A DNA stretch of 64,000 bases from Ferrovibrio sp. MS7 (GCF_038404985.1 NZ_JBBKBA010000003.1:186001-250000); one strand, 5' to 3'; positions 12,875 through 26,461 are shown, counted from the stretch's first letter. Numbers and translations: made by a program. Notes: generated by a model from the letters alone, not told the origin.

Positions 12875-14128
12875 TCAGGCCTTGCGGCGGCTAGAAACCG
12901 GCGTTTCGGGCAGCCGGCAGTCCGTCAGGTCAGCACCATCGAGCATGGCGCGGGCCAGATCGACCTCGTCCATCACCGCGCTGCGCAACTGCGCGCCGCG
13001 CATGTCGGCGCCGCGCAGCACCGCCCCGGTCATATTAGCCGGAAACAGCCGGTTGCCCGGCATGATCAGCGGCCCGAGATTGGCATCGCGCAAATCCGCG
13101 CGCACCATCTGCGCGCCGGCCAGGTTGGCGCCGCGCAGATCGGCACCCATAAGATTGCAGTCGCGCAGGTCGGCATCCATCAGTTTGGCCCCCTGCAGCA
13201 TGGCGCGCTGCAGGTTCAAACCCTGGAGAATGGAGCCCTTGAGGTTGGCGCCGGTGAGGATCACGCCCGGCTTCGGGCCGATGGCGCGCAGGTCGAGTTC
13301 GCTGAAATCGAACAGCTTGCCTTGCTCGCCGCCGGTGCCCAGCCATTGGGCATAGAGTTTCAAGGCTTCGTCAATCGGCACGCCGAGATCGGCCAGCGGC
13401 CGGCCTTTCGGCTTGTCATCGAGCACGCCTTCGACATCGGTGCCGGCCAGCAGCGCATTCTCCATCTTGGCACCGACCATCACGGCGCCGCGCAGCGTGG
13501 CATCCTTCAGGTTGGCGCCGGAGAGATCGGCACCGGAAAGGTTGGCGCCTTCAAGCCGCGCGGCGGCAAGATTGGCGCGTGTCAGGATGCAGTTCACCAT
13601 GATCGCATCGGTGAAATCAGTGCGCCCGGCGGCGACGCCGGAAAGATCGGCGCCGGTGAGATCCACCGCCACCATCTTGGCACCGCCGAGATCGACAGGA
13701 TCATGGTCCGGCTTCTTGATATGGACATTGCCGTATTTGTCGCGCTCGGCCACCACGCCATCGCGCATGTCGGCATCCAGCAGCCGCGCGCCGGTCAAGT
13801 CAGCGCCGCGCAAGGACGCGCCGCGCAGGTCGGCGCGCTCCAGCCGCGCGCCTTGCAGATTGGCGCCGCGCAGGTCGCAAGCATAGAGCACGGCCTGGCT
13901 CAGATTGGTCTCCGCCAGATTGACGCCCTGCATCTTGCAGCCGGTGAAATCGGCGCCGGCCAAATCGGCACCAGCCATTGTCAAATTGGAAAGATCGCGG
14001 AATTGGAAAATCGAGCGCCGCCCGCCAGCGAGGCGCTGGCGATACTTCTCATGGTCGGCAATTGCAGCGAGCAACTCGCCGTAGCCTACTTTTGGACGCT
14101 GCCTGTTTTCCATACGCGACGCTGTCAC
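12875..14128 (-). CDS. Pentapeptide repeat protein 1
   Basis: Nearly the whole protein is made of A(D/N)LxG-type pentapeptides forming a right-handed quadrilateral beta helix. A short helical cap (LLAAIADHEKYRQRL) opens it, and a second cap-like segment (DEALKLYAQWLGTGGEQG, about residues 250-270) splits the repeats into two blocks. The same two-module plan is seen in pentapeptide protein 2 at 45431-46696. The start is unsure: a GTG at 14128 has GGGGGA at 7 nt, an ATG at 14113 lacks such a site, and the frame extends to an ATG at 14203. No function can be assigned; gyrase-protecting Qnr proteins are much smaller. Confidence 0.8.
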   Translation of the reverse strand: MTASRMENRQRPKVGYGELLAAIADHEKYRQRLAGGRRSIFQFRDLSNLTMAGADLAGADFTGCKMQGVNLAETNLSQAVLYACDLRGANLQGARLERADLRGASLRGADLTGARLLDADMRDGVVAERDKYGNVHIKKPDHDPVDLGGAKMVAVDLTGADLSGVAAGRTDFTDAIMVNCILTRANLAAARLEGANLSGADLSGANLKDATLRGAVMVGAKMENALLAGTDVEGVLDDKPKGRPLADLGVPIDEALKLYAQWLGTGGEQGKLFDFSELDLRAIGPKPGVILTGANLKGSILQGLNLQRAMLQGAKLMDADLRDCNLMGADLRGANLAGAQMVRADLRDANLGPLIMPGNRLFPANMTGAVLRGADMRGAQLRSAVMDEVDLARAMLDGADLTDCRLPETPVSSRRKA

Positions 14129-14251
14129 GCGCCATCCCCCGGAAACGCTAAAAGGATCACTGTGCGACGCAGCATCCCCCGCTTCGCCACCCAGCCGATT
14201 CATTTGAATGCAAAGGATGATACGCCCGCCGCCGGGGGGCGGGCAACCGGA

Positions 14252-14280
14252 TATTTATGATTAATAACAGACAGTTACAA
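14252..14280 (-). promoter_or_regulatory. Candidate promoter for pentapeptide protein 1
   Basis: Reading the minus strand, TTGTAA (at 14280-14275) and TAAATA (at 14257-14252) are separated by 17 nt in an AT-rich patch that stands out from the GC-rich surroundings. It points toward the pentapeptide gene. Predicted by eye only. Confidence 0.35.
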
Positions 14281-14316
14281 TCAATCTGACAGATTTCGAC
14301 TGATTTCTTGCCGATC

Positions 14317-15102
14317 TTAGCGGCCGCGAAAGTCTGGCGGACGCTTGGCTTTGAAGGCCGCCAGGCTTTCCGCGAAATCCTCGGTCATGGTCATGAGCGC
14401 GAATTGCTCTGCATCCAGAGCAGACGCCATCTGAATCAAACCTTCGGTGTATGCATTCGCGCCGCGCTTGATCATGCGTACCGCGAGTGGCGGCTTTGCT
14501 GCTGCGATTTCAGCCAACGCTAGCGCATGTTCCAATGTGGAACCGTTCGGCACCACTTCATCAACAGCGCCGAGCCGGCGCAATGTTTCACTATCTGAAA
14601 CTTCACCGAGGATCGCGAGCCGCTTCGCTGCTGCCGGACCGCAACGCGCGATAAGGCGCGGCAAGGCCGTCCAGCTCAAATTCATGCCGCGATCCACTTC
14701 CGGCAGACCAAGCCTGGCGCCCTCGCCCGCCACCACCAGATCGGCCGCACTCGCCAGCGCCAGGCCGCCACCTAGGCACCAGCCTTCAACCGCGGCAATG
14801 GTGTAGCATTCAAGACCGCTCAGCGCCTTGCACATCGCGGCACCGGCCAGCGGCCCCTGCATGCGCTCCGGCACGCTGGCGGTGGCAATGGTCGCCAGCA
14901 TCGGGTCCTTCAGATCGAAGCCGACCGAGAACACATCGGCGGCACCAGCCAGCACCAGCGCATTCGGCGGCTCGGGCGCATTGGCCAGATCGTCGAAGGC
15001 CTGGCGCAAGGCCCGCATGGCCAGCACCGAGAGCGCATTGCGGCCATCGCCGCGATCAAAACGCAGCAATGCGACGCGGCCGCGACGCTCCAGGCTCAAC
15101 AT
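14317..15102 (-). CDS. Enoyl-CoA hydratase/isomerase family protein (last gene of valine operon)
   Basis: Crotonase-fold protein of 261 residues with the oxyanion-hole segments SVGFDLKD and AVEGWCLGGGLALASAADL. In this operon the likely role is hydration of methacrylyl-CoA to 3-hydroxyisobutyryl-CoA. Its ATG shares one base with the TAA stop of mmsB (TAATG), a sign of translational coupling. The longer open frame to 15480 lies inside mmsB in another frame and is not used. Confidence 0.9.
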   Translation of the reverse strand: MLSLERRGRVALLRFDRGDGRNALSVLAMRALRQAFDDLANAPEPPNALVLAGAADVFSVGFDLKDPMLATIATASVPERMQGPLAGAAMCKALSGLECYTIAAVEGWCLGGGLALASAADLVVAGEGARLGLPEVDRGMNLSWTALPRLIARCGPAAAKRLAILGEVSDSETLRRLGAVDEVVPNGSTLEHALALAEIAAAKPPLAVRMIKRGANAYTEGLIQMASALDAEQFALMTMTEDFAESLAAFKAKRPPDFRGR

Positions 15103-15995
15103 TATTTGGCTCCGGTTTGCACCGACTTGATGATCGCCGAGTAATCCAGCGCGCCATTGCCGGCATTGACGAATTCGGAATAGAGCGCGGTGGCCTCGGC
15201 ACCCAGCGGCGTGACCACGCCAGCGGCACGCGCCGCTTCCTGGGAAAGCTTGAGGTCCTTCAGCATCAGATCGGCGGCGAAGCCCGGCTTGTAGTCGCGG
15301 TTGGCGGCAGAGGTCGGCACCGGACCCGGCACCGGGCAATGGTTGATCAGCGCCCAGCAGGAACCCGACGACGCCGAGACGATATCGAACATCGCCTGCG
15401 GCGCCAGGCCGAGCTTCTCGCCCATCACGAAGGCTTCGGAGATGGCATTCATGGTGATGCCGAGTACCATGTTGTTGCACACCTTGGCGACCTGGCCGTT
15501 ACCCGCGCCGCCGGCATGCACGATCTTCTTGCCCATCTTTTCCAGCAAAGGCCTAGCCGCCGCGAAGGCATCATCACGGCCGCCGACCATGAAGGTGAGC
15601 GCAGCATTCTCCGCCCCCGCCACGCCGCCCGAGACCGGCGCATCCAGCATGCGCATGCCCTTGGCTTCGGCGGCGGCAATCACTTCGCGTGCCGTCTTCA
15701 CATCAATGGTGGAGGAGTCGATGAACAGCGTGTTCGGCTTGGCGACGGAAAGAATGCCCTTGGCGCCGGTATAAACATCGCGCACATGCTTGCCGGCTGG
15801 CAGCATGGTAACAACGGCATCGACATCGCTGGCGGCTTCCTGCGCCGTAGCGGCTTTGGTGCCGCCGGCCTCGACCACGCGGGCAACCGCCTCGGCGCTG
15901 AGGTCGAACGCCTTCACGGCATAGCCGGCCTTCAGCAGGTTGCGCGCCATCGGCCCGCCCATATTCCCGACGCCGATGAAACCGATGCTCTTCAT
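15102..15995 (-). CDS. mmsB: 3-hydroxyisobutyrate dehydrogenase
   Basis: NAD-dependent beta-hydroxyacid dehydrogenase of 297 residues that oxidises 3-hydroxyisobutyrate to methylmalonate semialdehyde. The Rossmann motif GFIGVGNMGGPMARNL opens the protein, the substrate signature DAPVSGGVAGAENAALTFM lies near residues 120-138, and the catalytic-Lys segment is GNGQVAKVCNN. GGGAGAGAGAC precedes ATG 15995, which fixes the start over the longer open frame. It sits between the hydrolase that makes its substrate and the enoyl-CoA hydratase. Confidence 0.95.
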   Translation of the reverse strand: MKSIGFIGVGNMGGPMARNLLKAGYAVKAFDLSAEAVARVVEAGGTKAATAQEAASDVDAVVTMLPAGKHVRDVYTGAKGILSVAKPNTLFIDSSTIDVKTAREVIAAAEAKGMRMLDAPVSGGVAGAENAALTFMVGGRDDAFAAARPLLEKMGKKIVHAGGAGNGQVAKVCNNMVLGITMNAISEAFVMGEKLGLAPQAMFDIVSASSGSCWALINHCPVPGPVPTSAANRDYKPGFAADLMLKDLKLSQEAARAAGVVTPLGAEATALYSEFVNAGNGALDYSAIIKSVQTGAK

Positions 15996-16026
15996 GTCTC
16001 TCTCCCTGGGTTTCTTTATGTCTGTA

Positions 16027-17073
16027 TCAGTCGAAAAGCAGATCACCATCCGGCAGGGCAGCGAAATAGCTTTCGATATAGGCGTCTGACACTTCTTCCA
16101 GTGTTGCCGGCTGCCAGCGCGGTGCGTGGTCCTTATCAACGATCACGGCACGCACGCCTTCATAAAAGTCATGGCCACCGAGCACATGATTGCACATGCG
16201 CCATTCCAGCTTCATGCAATCACGGAAATTCAGGCTGCGGCCACGACGGAGCTGCGCGAAGGTCAACTTCACCGAGGTCGGTGACTTGGTGCGGATCAGC
16301 TTCGCCTGCTCAACGCCGAAACCATCCGAGGCACCGAGCTGCCGCATCACCTGTGCCACGCTGTCGCCGGCAAACAGCAGGTCGATCAGGCCAAGATGCG
16401 GCGCCAGGGGCGCCGGGCCAGGATCGTGCTGGAACGGCATGATTACGGCATCCACCGAAGCCTTGTCGGTGAGCGGCGCGGCGATCAGCGCCGCTTCCAG
16501 CGCAGCGTGATCGGCACGCTTGACGCAATGGGTGGCGATGCCGGCATGCAGCACATCGGCCGATTTCAGCCGCGCGCCGGTGAGGCCGAGATACGTGCCG
16601 AGCTCGCCCTTGAGGCGTGGCAAGAAATAAGTGCCACCGACATCGGGGAACAGGCCGATACCGGTTTCCGGCATGGCGAACAGCGCCTGTTCGCTGATCA
16701 CGCGATGGCTGCCATGCACCGAAAGGCCGACGCCGCCGCCCATGAAGATACCGTCGATCAAGGCGATGAACGGCTTTCGCATTTCGGCGATCAGGGTATT
16801 GGCGCGATATTCCGTGCTCCAGAAAGCGCGCGCCCCCGCGCGCCCCTCCTCGCCCGGCGCCGTCAGATGCCGGATATCGCCGCCGGCGCAGAATGCCTTC
16901 TCGCCGGTGCCCTTGATCAGCACCGCCTTGATCGCGGTGTCGGTGCTCCATTGCCGCAGAGTCTTCTCCAGCGGCACACACATGGCGTGATTCAGCGCGT
17001 TCAGCGCCGCCGGGCGGTTCAACTGGATGATGCCAAGCCCGTTCTGGACGGAAAACAGAATCTCATCAGTCAT
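16027..17073 (-). CDS. 3-hydroxyisobutyryl-CoA hydrolase (HIBCH-type enoyl-CoA hydratase/isomerase)
   Basis: Crotonase-superfamily protein of 348 residues, longer than enoyl-CoA hydratases because of the HIBCH C-terminal domain (LEWRMCNHVLGGHDFYEGVRA followed by DKDHAPRWQPATL). The active-site segments are FCAGGDIRHL and DGIFMGGGVGLSVHGSHR, with the catalytic-type PETGIGLFPDVGGTY. Hydrolysis of 3-hydroxyisobutyryl-CoA yields the substrate of mmsB next door. The gene begins 10 nt after the acyl-CoA dehydrogenase stop. Confidence 0.93.
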   Translation of the reverse strand: MTDEILFSVQNGLGIIQLNRPAALNALNHAMCVPLEKTLRQWSTDTAIKAVLIKGTGEKAFCAGGDIRHLTAPGEEGRAGARAFWSTEYRANTLIAEMRKPFIALIDGIFMGGGVGLSVHGSHRVISEQALFAMPETGIGLFPDVGGTYFLPRLKGELGTYLGLTGARLKSADVLHAGIATHCVKRADHAALEAALIAAPLTDKASVDAVIMPFQHDPGPAPLAPHLGLIDLLFAGDSVAQVMRQLGASDGFGVEQAKLIRTKSPTSVKLTFAQLRRGRSLNFRDCMKLEWRMCNHVLGGHDFYEGVRAVIVDKDHAPRWQPATLEEVSDAYIESYFAALPDGDLLFD

Positions 17074-17083
17074 ATTTCTTATC

Positions 17084-18235
17084 TCAATCCAGGAACGAGC
17101 CGGACAGCAGCGACCGCGACACGATCACGCGCATGATCTCGTTGGTGCCTTCAAGGATCTGGTGCACGCGGGTATCGCGCAGATAACGCTCCACCGGATA
17201 ATCCTTCAGATAGCCATAGCCGCCATGCAACTGCAAAGCCTCGTTGCAGATGGCAAAGCCGGCATCGGTGGCGAAACGCTTGGCCATGGCGCAATACATC
17301 GTCGCCTCCGGATGCTTGGCATCCAGCATGGCGGCAGCATTGCGGATCATCAGCCGCGCGGCAGCCAGGTCGGTCGCCATGTCGGCGAGCTTGAACTGCG
17401 TCGCCTGGAAACTGGCGATGGCATTGCCAAACTGCTTGCGGGTGGCGACATGCTCGCGCGCGATGGTGAGGCAGGCCTTGGCGGCACCGATCGAGCAGGC
17501 ACCGATATTCAGCCGGCCGCCATCCAGGCCGGCCATGGCGATGCGGAAGCCCTCGCCTTCGGCGCCGATGCGGTTGGCCTTCGGCACGCGGCAATCCTCG
17601 AAGATCACCATTGCCGTGGGTTGGGAATTCCAGCCGAGTTTCTTTTCCTGCGCGCCGAAGCTCAGGCCCTTTGTGCCATTTTCCACCACAATGCAGGAAA
17701 CGCCACGCGCGCCGGGTTCGCCGGTGCGCACCATGCAGACATAGATATCTGAACGCCCACCGCCGGAGATGAAGGCCTTGGTGCCGTTCAAAACATAATG
17801 GTCGCCAGCATCCACAGCGCGGGTCTGCAAGGCGGCAGCATCCGAGCCGGCATTCGGCTCGGTGAGACAGTAGGAGGCGAAATGCTCCATGCTGGTCAGC
17901 TTCGGCAGGAAGCGCTGGCGCTGTTCCTCGTTGCCGAAGCGGTCGATCATCCACGACGCCATGTTGTGGATCGAGATATAGGCCGCCGTCGAGGTGCAGC
18001 CGGCCGCCAGTTCCTCGAATACCAGCGCGGCATCGAACCGCGTCAGGTCAGAGCCGCCGACATCGTCGCGGACATAGATGCCGGCGAAACCCAGGGCTGC
18101 CGCTTCGCGCAGTTCGGCCTCGGGGAAAATCTTCTCGGCATCCCATTTCGCCGCGCCCGGCTGCAGTTTTTCCGCAGCGAAGCGGCGCGCCATCTCCTGG
18201 ATGGCGCGCTGGTCCTCGGTCAGACCGAAGGACAT
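17084..18235 (-). CDS. Acyl-CoA dehydrogenase, probable isobutyryl-CoA dehydrogenase
   Basis: FAD enzyme of 383 residues. It shows the FAD-binding [15 protein letters not shown] segment and the C-terminal [19 protein letters not shown], in which the catalytic glutamate is near residue 362 (EGTNEIMR). Within an operon for valine breakdown, isobutyryl-CoA to methacrylyl-CoA is the expected reaction. The electron acceptor would be ETF. It starts 4 nt after mmsA ends, so the two are clearly co-translated. Confidence 0.93.
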   Translation of the reverse strand: MSFGLTEDQRAIQEMARRFAAEKLQPGAAKWDAEKIFPEAELREAAALGFAGIYVRDDVGGSDLTRFDAALVFEELAAGCTSTAAYISIHNMASWMIDRFGNEEQRQRFLPKLTSMEHFASYCLTEPNAGSDAAALQTRAVDAGDHYVLNGTKAFISGGGRSDIYVCMVRTGEPGARGVSCIVVENGTKGLSFGAQEKKLGWNSQPTAMVIFEDCRVPKANRIGAEGEGFRIAMAGLDGGRLNIGACSIGAAKACLTIAREHVATRKQFGNAIASFQATQFKLADMATDLAAARLMIRNAAAMLDAKHPEATMYCAMAKRFATDAGFAICNEALQLHGGYGYLKDYPVERYLRDTRVHQILEGTNEIMRVIVSRSLLSGSFLD

Positions 18236-18239
18236 GGCG

Positions 18240-19739
<1,500 letters not shown>

Positions 19740-20004
19740 CTGTTCCTCCGTCGCTCCGCTTCTACTGCGGGTGCCGTAGCTTATGGCAGGTCGGCCGTCC
19801 GCTGGGTATTCGATTTTTTGCACAATAGCTGGGGTATAATCCCAACCCTTAACCAGTACAGGAATAGCCCTAGCGGCTGTTGGCGGCAACCCGTCGGCGG
19901 CCGCAAAGAATTCAAATACCCCCCTCTTTTACTCCACTTGGACGCCACACCATGCGGTAGCATGCCGGCTGGTGTGCGAGCGTCATACGAGATAGAACCC
20001 AGGC
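19740..20004. promoter_or_regulatory. Divergent control region between mmsA operon and histidine kinase
   Basis: This 265-bp region must hold promoters for both directions. A perfect TATAAT occurs at 19835-19840 on the plus strand, toward the kinase, but I find no good -35 element at the right distance. A run CGATTTTTTGCACAATAG precedes it. No regulator gene adjoins, so control of the valine operon cannot be deduced. Confidence 0.35.
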
Positions 20005-22760
<2,756 letters not shown>

Positions 22761-22761
<1 letters not shown>

Positions 22762-22796
22762 ATCTTTTGCTTGCGGGGAATCTTTTGCCTGCGGGG
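22761..22796. repeat. Tandem 18-bp direct repeat after the histidine kinase
   Basis: AATCTTTTGC(T/C)TGCGGGG occurs twice head-to-tail, differing at one base, starting on the last base of the kinase stop codon. It is probably a local duplication; no terminator fold is obvious. Confidence 0.8.
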
Positions 22797-22860
22797 CTTT
22801 TATCGCCTGTTAACCAGGATGGCGCGAAGATTCCGGCATTGACCAGCCGGAGCGTCCCGC

Positions 22861-23103
22861 ATGTTGCCGCTGTATCCGATCACCCCGCCGCCGAATAAGC
22901 TGCTGCTGCAGGCCATCGCCAGCCGCGGCTACAGCCCTGAACGCTTCCGCGTCGAAACGCGCATCAAGCCGCGCCTGTTCCGCGCCGTGATCAGCGGCAA
23001 GCGCCCGATCAAGCTGGGCACCGCGATGCGGCTGGGCCGTTTCTTCGGCACCTCGCCCTGGGTATGGATTGCTTTTCAGGAACGGTATGATAAAGCCGTC
23101 TGA
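22861..23103 (+). CDS. Small HigA-like helix-turn-helix protein
   Basis: Protein of 80 residues. Residues 52-75 (TAMRLGRFFGTSPWVWIAF) match the XRE/HigA antitoxin pattern in which a recognition helix LALRL-fG is followed by tSPeFWLnlQ and a YD tail. The upstream helix pair (ERFRVETRIKPRLFRAVISG) fits a short helix-turn-helix. It starts with ATG after a GGAG site and its TGA directly abuts the hemB ATG, so the two are one transcript. No HigB toxin gene adjoins. Possible roles are a solitary regulator, perhaps of its own hemB message, or a relic of a toxin-antitoxin pair. Confidence 0.65.
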   Translation: MLPLYPITPPPNKLLLQAIASRGYSPERFRVETRIKPRLFRAVISGKRPIKLGTAMRLGRFFGTSPWVWIAFQERYDKAV

Positions 23104-24120
23104 ATGAGCACCGACCGCCTGCCGCCCAGCTTTCCCGCCTTCCCCGTCAGCCGTCCGCGCCGCCTCCGCCGCAGCGACTGGACCCGCCGCCTGGTGGCCG
23201 AAAACCGCCTCGGCATCGACGACCTGATCTGGCCGATTTTCGTCCATGAAGGTCCGGGCAATGCGCCAATCCCCTCGATGCCGGGCGTCGAACGCCTCAC
23301 CGTCGCGGCTGTCGCCGAGGCCGCCCGCGAAGCCGAAGCGCTTGGCATTCCCTGCATCGCCCTGTTCCCGGCCACCGATCCGAAGCTCAAGACCGAGGAT
23401 GGCCGCGAAGCGCTCAATCCGAACAATCTGGTATGCAGCGCCGTGCGCGCCATCAAGGCGGCAACCAAGAATCTCGGCGTGCTCTGCGACGTGGCGCTGG
23501 ACCCCTATACCAGCCACGGCCATGACGGCCTGATCGTGGACGATGAGATCGTCAACGACCCGACGCTGGAGATGCTGGTGCAGCAGGCCCTGGTGCAGGC
23601 CCGCGCCGGCTGCGACATCATCGCCCCTTCGGACATGATGGATGGCCGCGTCGGCGCCATCCGTGCCGCGCTGGACAAGGAAGGCTTCCAGTCCGTGCAG
23701 ATCATGGCCTATGCCGCCAAGTATGCCTCCGCCTTCTACGGCCCATTCCGCGATGCGGTCGGCTCGGCGGCCAATCTCGGCCGTGGCGACAAGCGCACCT
23801 ACCAGATGAATCCCGGCAACGGCGACGAGGCCTTGCGCGAAGTGGCGCTGGATATCGCCGAGGGCGCCGACATGGTGATGGTGAAGCCCGGCATGCCCTA
23901 TCTCGATATCTGCTGGCGCGTGAAGCAGGCTTTCGGCCTGCCCACCTTCGCCTATCAGGTGTCGGGCGAATACGCCATGCTGGCCGGCGCTGCCGAACGC
24001 GGCTGGCTCGACCGCGCCCGCGTCGCCCATGAAAGCCTGCTCGGCTTCAAGCGCGCCGGCTGCGACGGCGTGCTGACCTACTTCGCCCGCGACATCGCCA
24101 GGGCGCTCAAGCAGGCCTAA
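23104..24120 (+). CDS. hemB: Delta-aminolevulinic acid dehydratase (porphobilinogen synthase)
   Basis: Enzyme of 338 residues joining two 5-aminolevulinates into porphobilinogen for haem and corrin synthesis. Schiff-base lysines are near 206 (MAYAAKYASAFYGPFR) and 261 (MVKPGMPYLD). The metal-site segment reads DVALDPYTSHGHDG, with aspartates in place of the zinc-binding cysteines, so this is the magnesium/zinc-independent type common in Alphaproteobacteria. It begins directly after the HigA-like gene with no spacer. Confidence 0.97.
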   Translation: MSTDRLPPSFPAFPVSRPRRLRRSDWTRRLVAENRLGIDDLIWPIFVHEGPGNAPIPSMPGVERLTVAAVAEAAREAEALGIPCIALFPATDPKLKTEDGREALNPNNLVCSAVRAIKAATKNLGVLCDVALDPYTSHGHDGLIVDDEIVNDPTLEMLVQQALVQARAGCDIIAPSDMMDGRVGAIRAALDKEGFQSVQIMAYAAKYASAFYGPFRDAVGSAANLGRGDKRTYQMNPGNGDEALREVALDIAEGADMVMVKPGMPYLDICWRVKQAFGLPTFAYQVSGEYAMLAGAAERGWLDRARVAHESLLGFKRAGCDGVLTYFARDIARALKQA

Positions 24121-24144
24121 ACCAGTACACCATCGTTGAACGCC

Positions 24145-25473
24145 TCAACGCTGCGGCATATCCAGATGGGAATAGCCGAGGCTGACGGTAGCGTCCTGCG
24201 GGATCGACGGCATTGTTGCGTCCCACGCCTCCCAGGCCTGGCGCATGGCAGCCAGGCGCTCGGGTTCGCGTTTTGAGAGATTGGCGCGTTCACGCGCATC
24301 GCGCTCGATATTAAAAAGATAGTCAACACCATCGACCCGCAGGTATTTCCACGCCCCGCGGCGCATCGCCCGTTGCTCGCGGTGCTTCATGCGCCAGAAC
24401 ATCGGCCGCTCGAAATGGGATATCGGGTCGCGCAGCAATCGGCTCAGCGATATGCCATCGAAAGGAAATCCCGATGCAGCCTCGGCGCCGCCGAGTTCCA
24501 CCAGGGTGGCTGACCAGTCCATCGTCATGCAATGCTGCTGGCTGACGCTGCCGGCTGGTATCACAGCGGGCCAGCAGGCGATCCACGGCACGCGGATACC
24601 GCCCTCGGTCAGATCCATCTTGCCGCCGACCAGCGGCCAATTGTCGCTGAACCGCTCGCCGCCATTGTCACTGGTGAAAACGATCAGCGTGTTGTCGAGC
24701 TGTCCGGTTTCCCGCAGCGCCTGCACAACCCAGCCGATACCCTCATCCATATGGTTGATCATGCGGTGATAGGTGTGGATATTGCCGCCATCGAGATGAA
24801 ACAGGTTGGCTTTCACCGCATCGGCAAGCTCAGCGTCGTCCCGCGTTTCCCAAGGCCAATGCGGTGCGGTGTAATGCAGGCTGAGAAAAAACGGCTGACC
24901 ATGCGCCGCCGCCACGGCTGAGCGCCGAACATATTCCACGGCACGGTGGGACAAGAGATCGGTGAGATATCCTGTCTCAGCCTTTTCCGCCTCGCCACTG
25001 AATAGGTCGTGACTGCCATTGACGCCGCAATGGGTGAAATAGTCCACGCCCCCGGACATCGGGCCGAAGAACTCATCATAACCGGAACGGATCGGGCTGA
25101 AATGCGGCGGGTAGCCAAGATGCCACTTGCCGATCAGCGCGGTGCGATAGCCGGCAGCCTTGAGCAACGACGGCAAGGTCGGATGCTCGGGCGGCAGCCC
25201 CAGCGTGGTGCTGCCCTTGCTCCGGCTGTTGATTGGCTCCTCTGCCGCACCACGCAATCGGTATTGATACCGGGCGGTCATTAGGGCAAAGCGCGTCGGT
25301 GAGCAGACCGGCGAATTGGCATAGCCATCGGTGAGGCGCAGGCCATTGGCGGCCAGTTGATCGATTACCGGCGAAACGGCACCGAATGCGGCATCTCGGC
25401 CGCCATAGCAGCCGAGATCGGCAAAGCCGAGATCATCCGCCACGATAAAGATCATGTTGGGGCGTTGCGACAT
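24145..25473 (-). CDS. Sulfatase (arylsulfatase-like, Cys-type)
   Basis: Alkaline-phosphatase-fold sulfatase of 442 residues. The N-terminal metal-binding VADDLGFADLGCYGG is followed by the activation motif CSPTR, with Cys57 to be converted to formylglycine. Other family segments are GKWHLGY, FTSDNGG and the C-terminal GAWKYLRV. No signal peptide is seen, suggesting a cytoplasmic enzyme. No formylglycine-generating enzyme is in the window. It follows the TctC receptor gene after 16 nt, and the MarR gene is divergent, so it may release sulfate from an imported sulfate ester. The substrate is unknown. Confidence 0.92.
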   Translation of the reverse strand: MSQRPNMIFIVADDLGFADLGCYGGRDAAFGAVSPVIDQLAANGLRLTDGYANSPVCSPTRFALMTARYQYRLRGAAEEPINSRSKGSTTLGLPPEHPTLPSLLKAAGYRTALIGKWHLGYPPHFSPIRSGYDEFFGPMSGGVDYFTHCGVNGSHDLFSGEAEKAETGYLTDLLSHRAVEYVRRSAVAAAHGQPFFLSLHYTAPHWPWETRDDAELADAVKANLFHLDGGNIHTYHRMINHMDEGIGWVVQALRETGQLDNTLIVFTSDNGGERFSDNWPLVGGKMDLTEGGIRVPWIACWPAVIPAGSVSQQHCMTMDWSATLVELGGAEAASGFPFDGISLSRLLRDPISHFERPMFWRMKHREQRAMRRGAWKYLRVDGVDYLFNIERDARERANLSKREPERLAAMRQAWEAWDATMPSIPQDATVSLGYSHLDMPQR

Positions 25474-25489
25474 GATGGGCTGGTTGCCG

Positions 25490-26461
25490 TTATTCGGGTT
25501 TGAACCCAGACTCGCGGATTGGCGGCCCCCAGCGGTCGTAATCCTCTTTCATGATGGCGGCGAGCTTTTCCGGCCCGTAACCGGTCGGCTCGACCCCCAT
25601 GGCCAGCAAGCGTTTTTGCATGTCGGCATCCTGAATCACCTCGATGATGGCTTTGGACAGCCGCTGGATGGTGGATGGCGGTGCGCCCGCCGTGGTGAAC
25701 AGCCCATACCAGGGCGTCGCCACCAGGTCATAACCCTGTTCGCGGAAGGTTGGCACATTGGGAAATTTCGGGCTGCGGCTTTCCCCCGCCACCGCCAGCA
25801 GCCTGGCCTTGTTAGCGTCGACCAGCGACTGGATGTCGGCGGCCACAGTGGAAAGAGCGGCGATTTCACCGGCTGCCAAAGCCTGCATGGAGGGAGCCGT
25901 GCCGCGATACGGCACATGCTGCAGGGTGATGCCGGCGCTCTTGGCGAACATGACACCGAAGAAATGCGGCAGGCTGCCAGCCGCCGCCGAGCCGTAGAAA
26001 CCGTTCTTCTCCGGGTCGGCTTTGACCCAGGCGACATATTCCTTGAGTGTCCTGGCCGGCACCTGATTGCCGACGCCAAGGCCGACCTGGAAATTACTCA
26101 GATGCGCCACCGGCGCGAAATCCTTGAACGGGTCATAGCCGATGCGGTCGGCATAGCTATGCGGAAAGATCGACATTGTCGCCACCGGGGTCATCAGCAG
26201 CGTGGTTCCATCCGGGATCGCGGCCTTTACCGCCTGATTGCCGATCATGCCGCCGGCGCCGGCCTTGTTTTCGACAATCACAGCCTGGTCCAGCCGCTTC
26301 GCCATCGCATCGGCGAGCACGCGCGCTAGCGCATCGGAGGTCGCCCCCGGCGGATAGCCGACAATGATCTTGATGACGCCGCTTTGCGCCAGAACAGGCT
26401 GGCCGGTCAGCAGGCCAAGCATGGTGATCAGAAAAGCTTGCAGCAGAATATGCCGGCGCAT
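25490..26461 (-). CDS. Tripartite tricarboxylate transporter (TctC/Bug) receptor, orphan
   Basis: Periplasmic binding protein of 323 residues. After a Sec signal peptide (cleavage about residue 26, after PVLAQ) it has the Bug motif IIVGYPPGATSDALARVLAD, then ENKAGAGGMIGN and the HVPYRGTAPSMQALAAGEI segment. No TctA or TctB membrane genes are present, as is common for Bug proteins. It is the first gene of a two-gene unit with the sulfatase and is divergent from the MarR gene 70 bp away, which is the likely local regulator. Confidence 0.92.
   Translation of the reverse strand: MRRHILLQAFLITMLGLLTGQPVLAQSGVIKIIVGYPPGATSDALARVLADAMAKRLDQAVIVENKAGAGGMIGNQAVKAAIPDGTTLLMTPVATMSIFPHSYADRIGYDPFKDFAPVAHLSNFQVGLGVGNQVPARTLKEYVAWVKADPEKNGFYGSAAAGSLPHFFGVMFAKSAGITLQHVPYRGTAPSMQALAAGEIAALSTVAADIQSLVDANKARLLAVAGESRSPKFPNVPTFREQGYDLVATPWYGLFTTAGAPPSTIQRLSKAIIEVIQDADMQKRLLAMGVEPTGYGPEKLAAIMKEDYDRWGPPIRESGFKPE

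Noticed and set aside
12875-14203. Qnr-type quinolone-resistance pentapeptide protein
   Set aside because: About twice the size and with cap modules; no Qnr-specific features seen.
22861-23103. HigBA toxin-antitoxin module
   Set aside because: Only the HigA-like half is present; the gene before it is a histidine kinase and the gene after is hemB.
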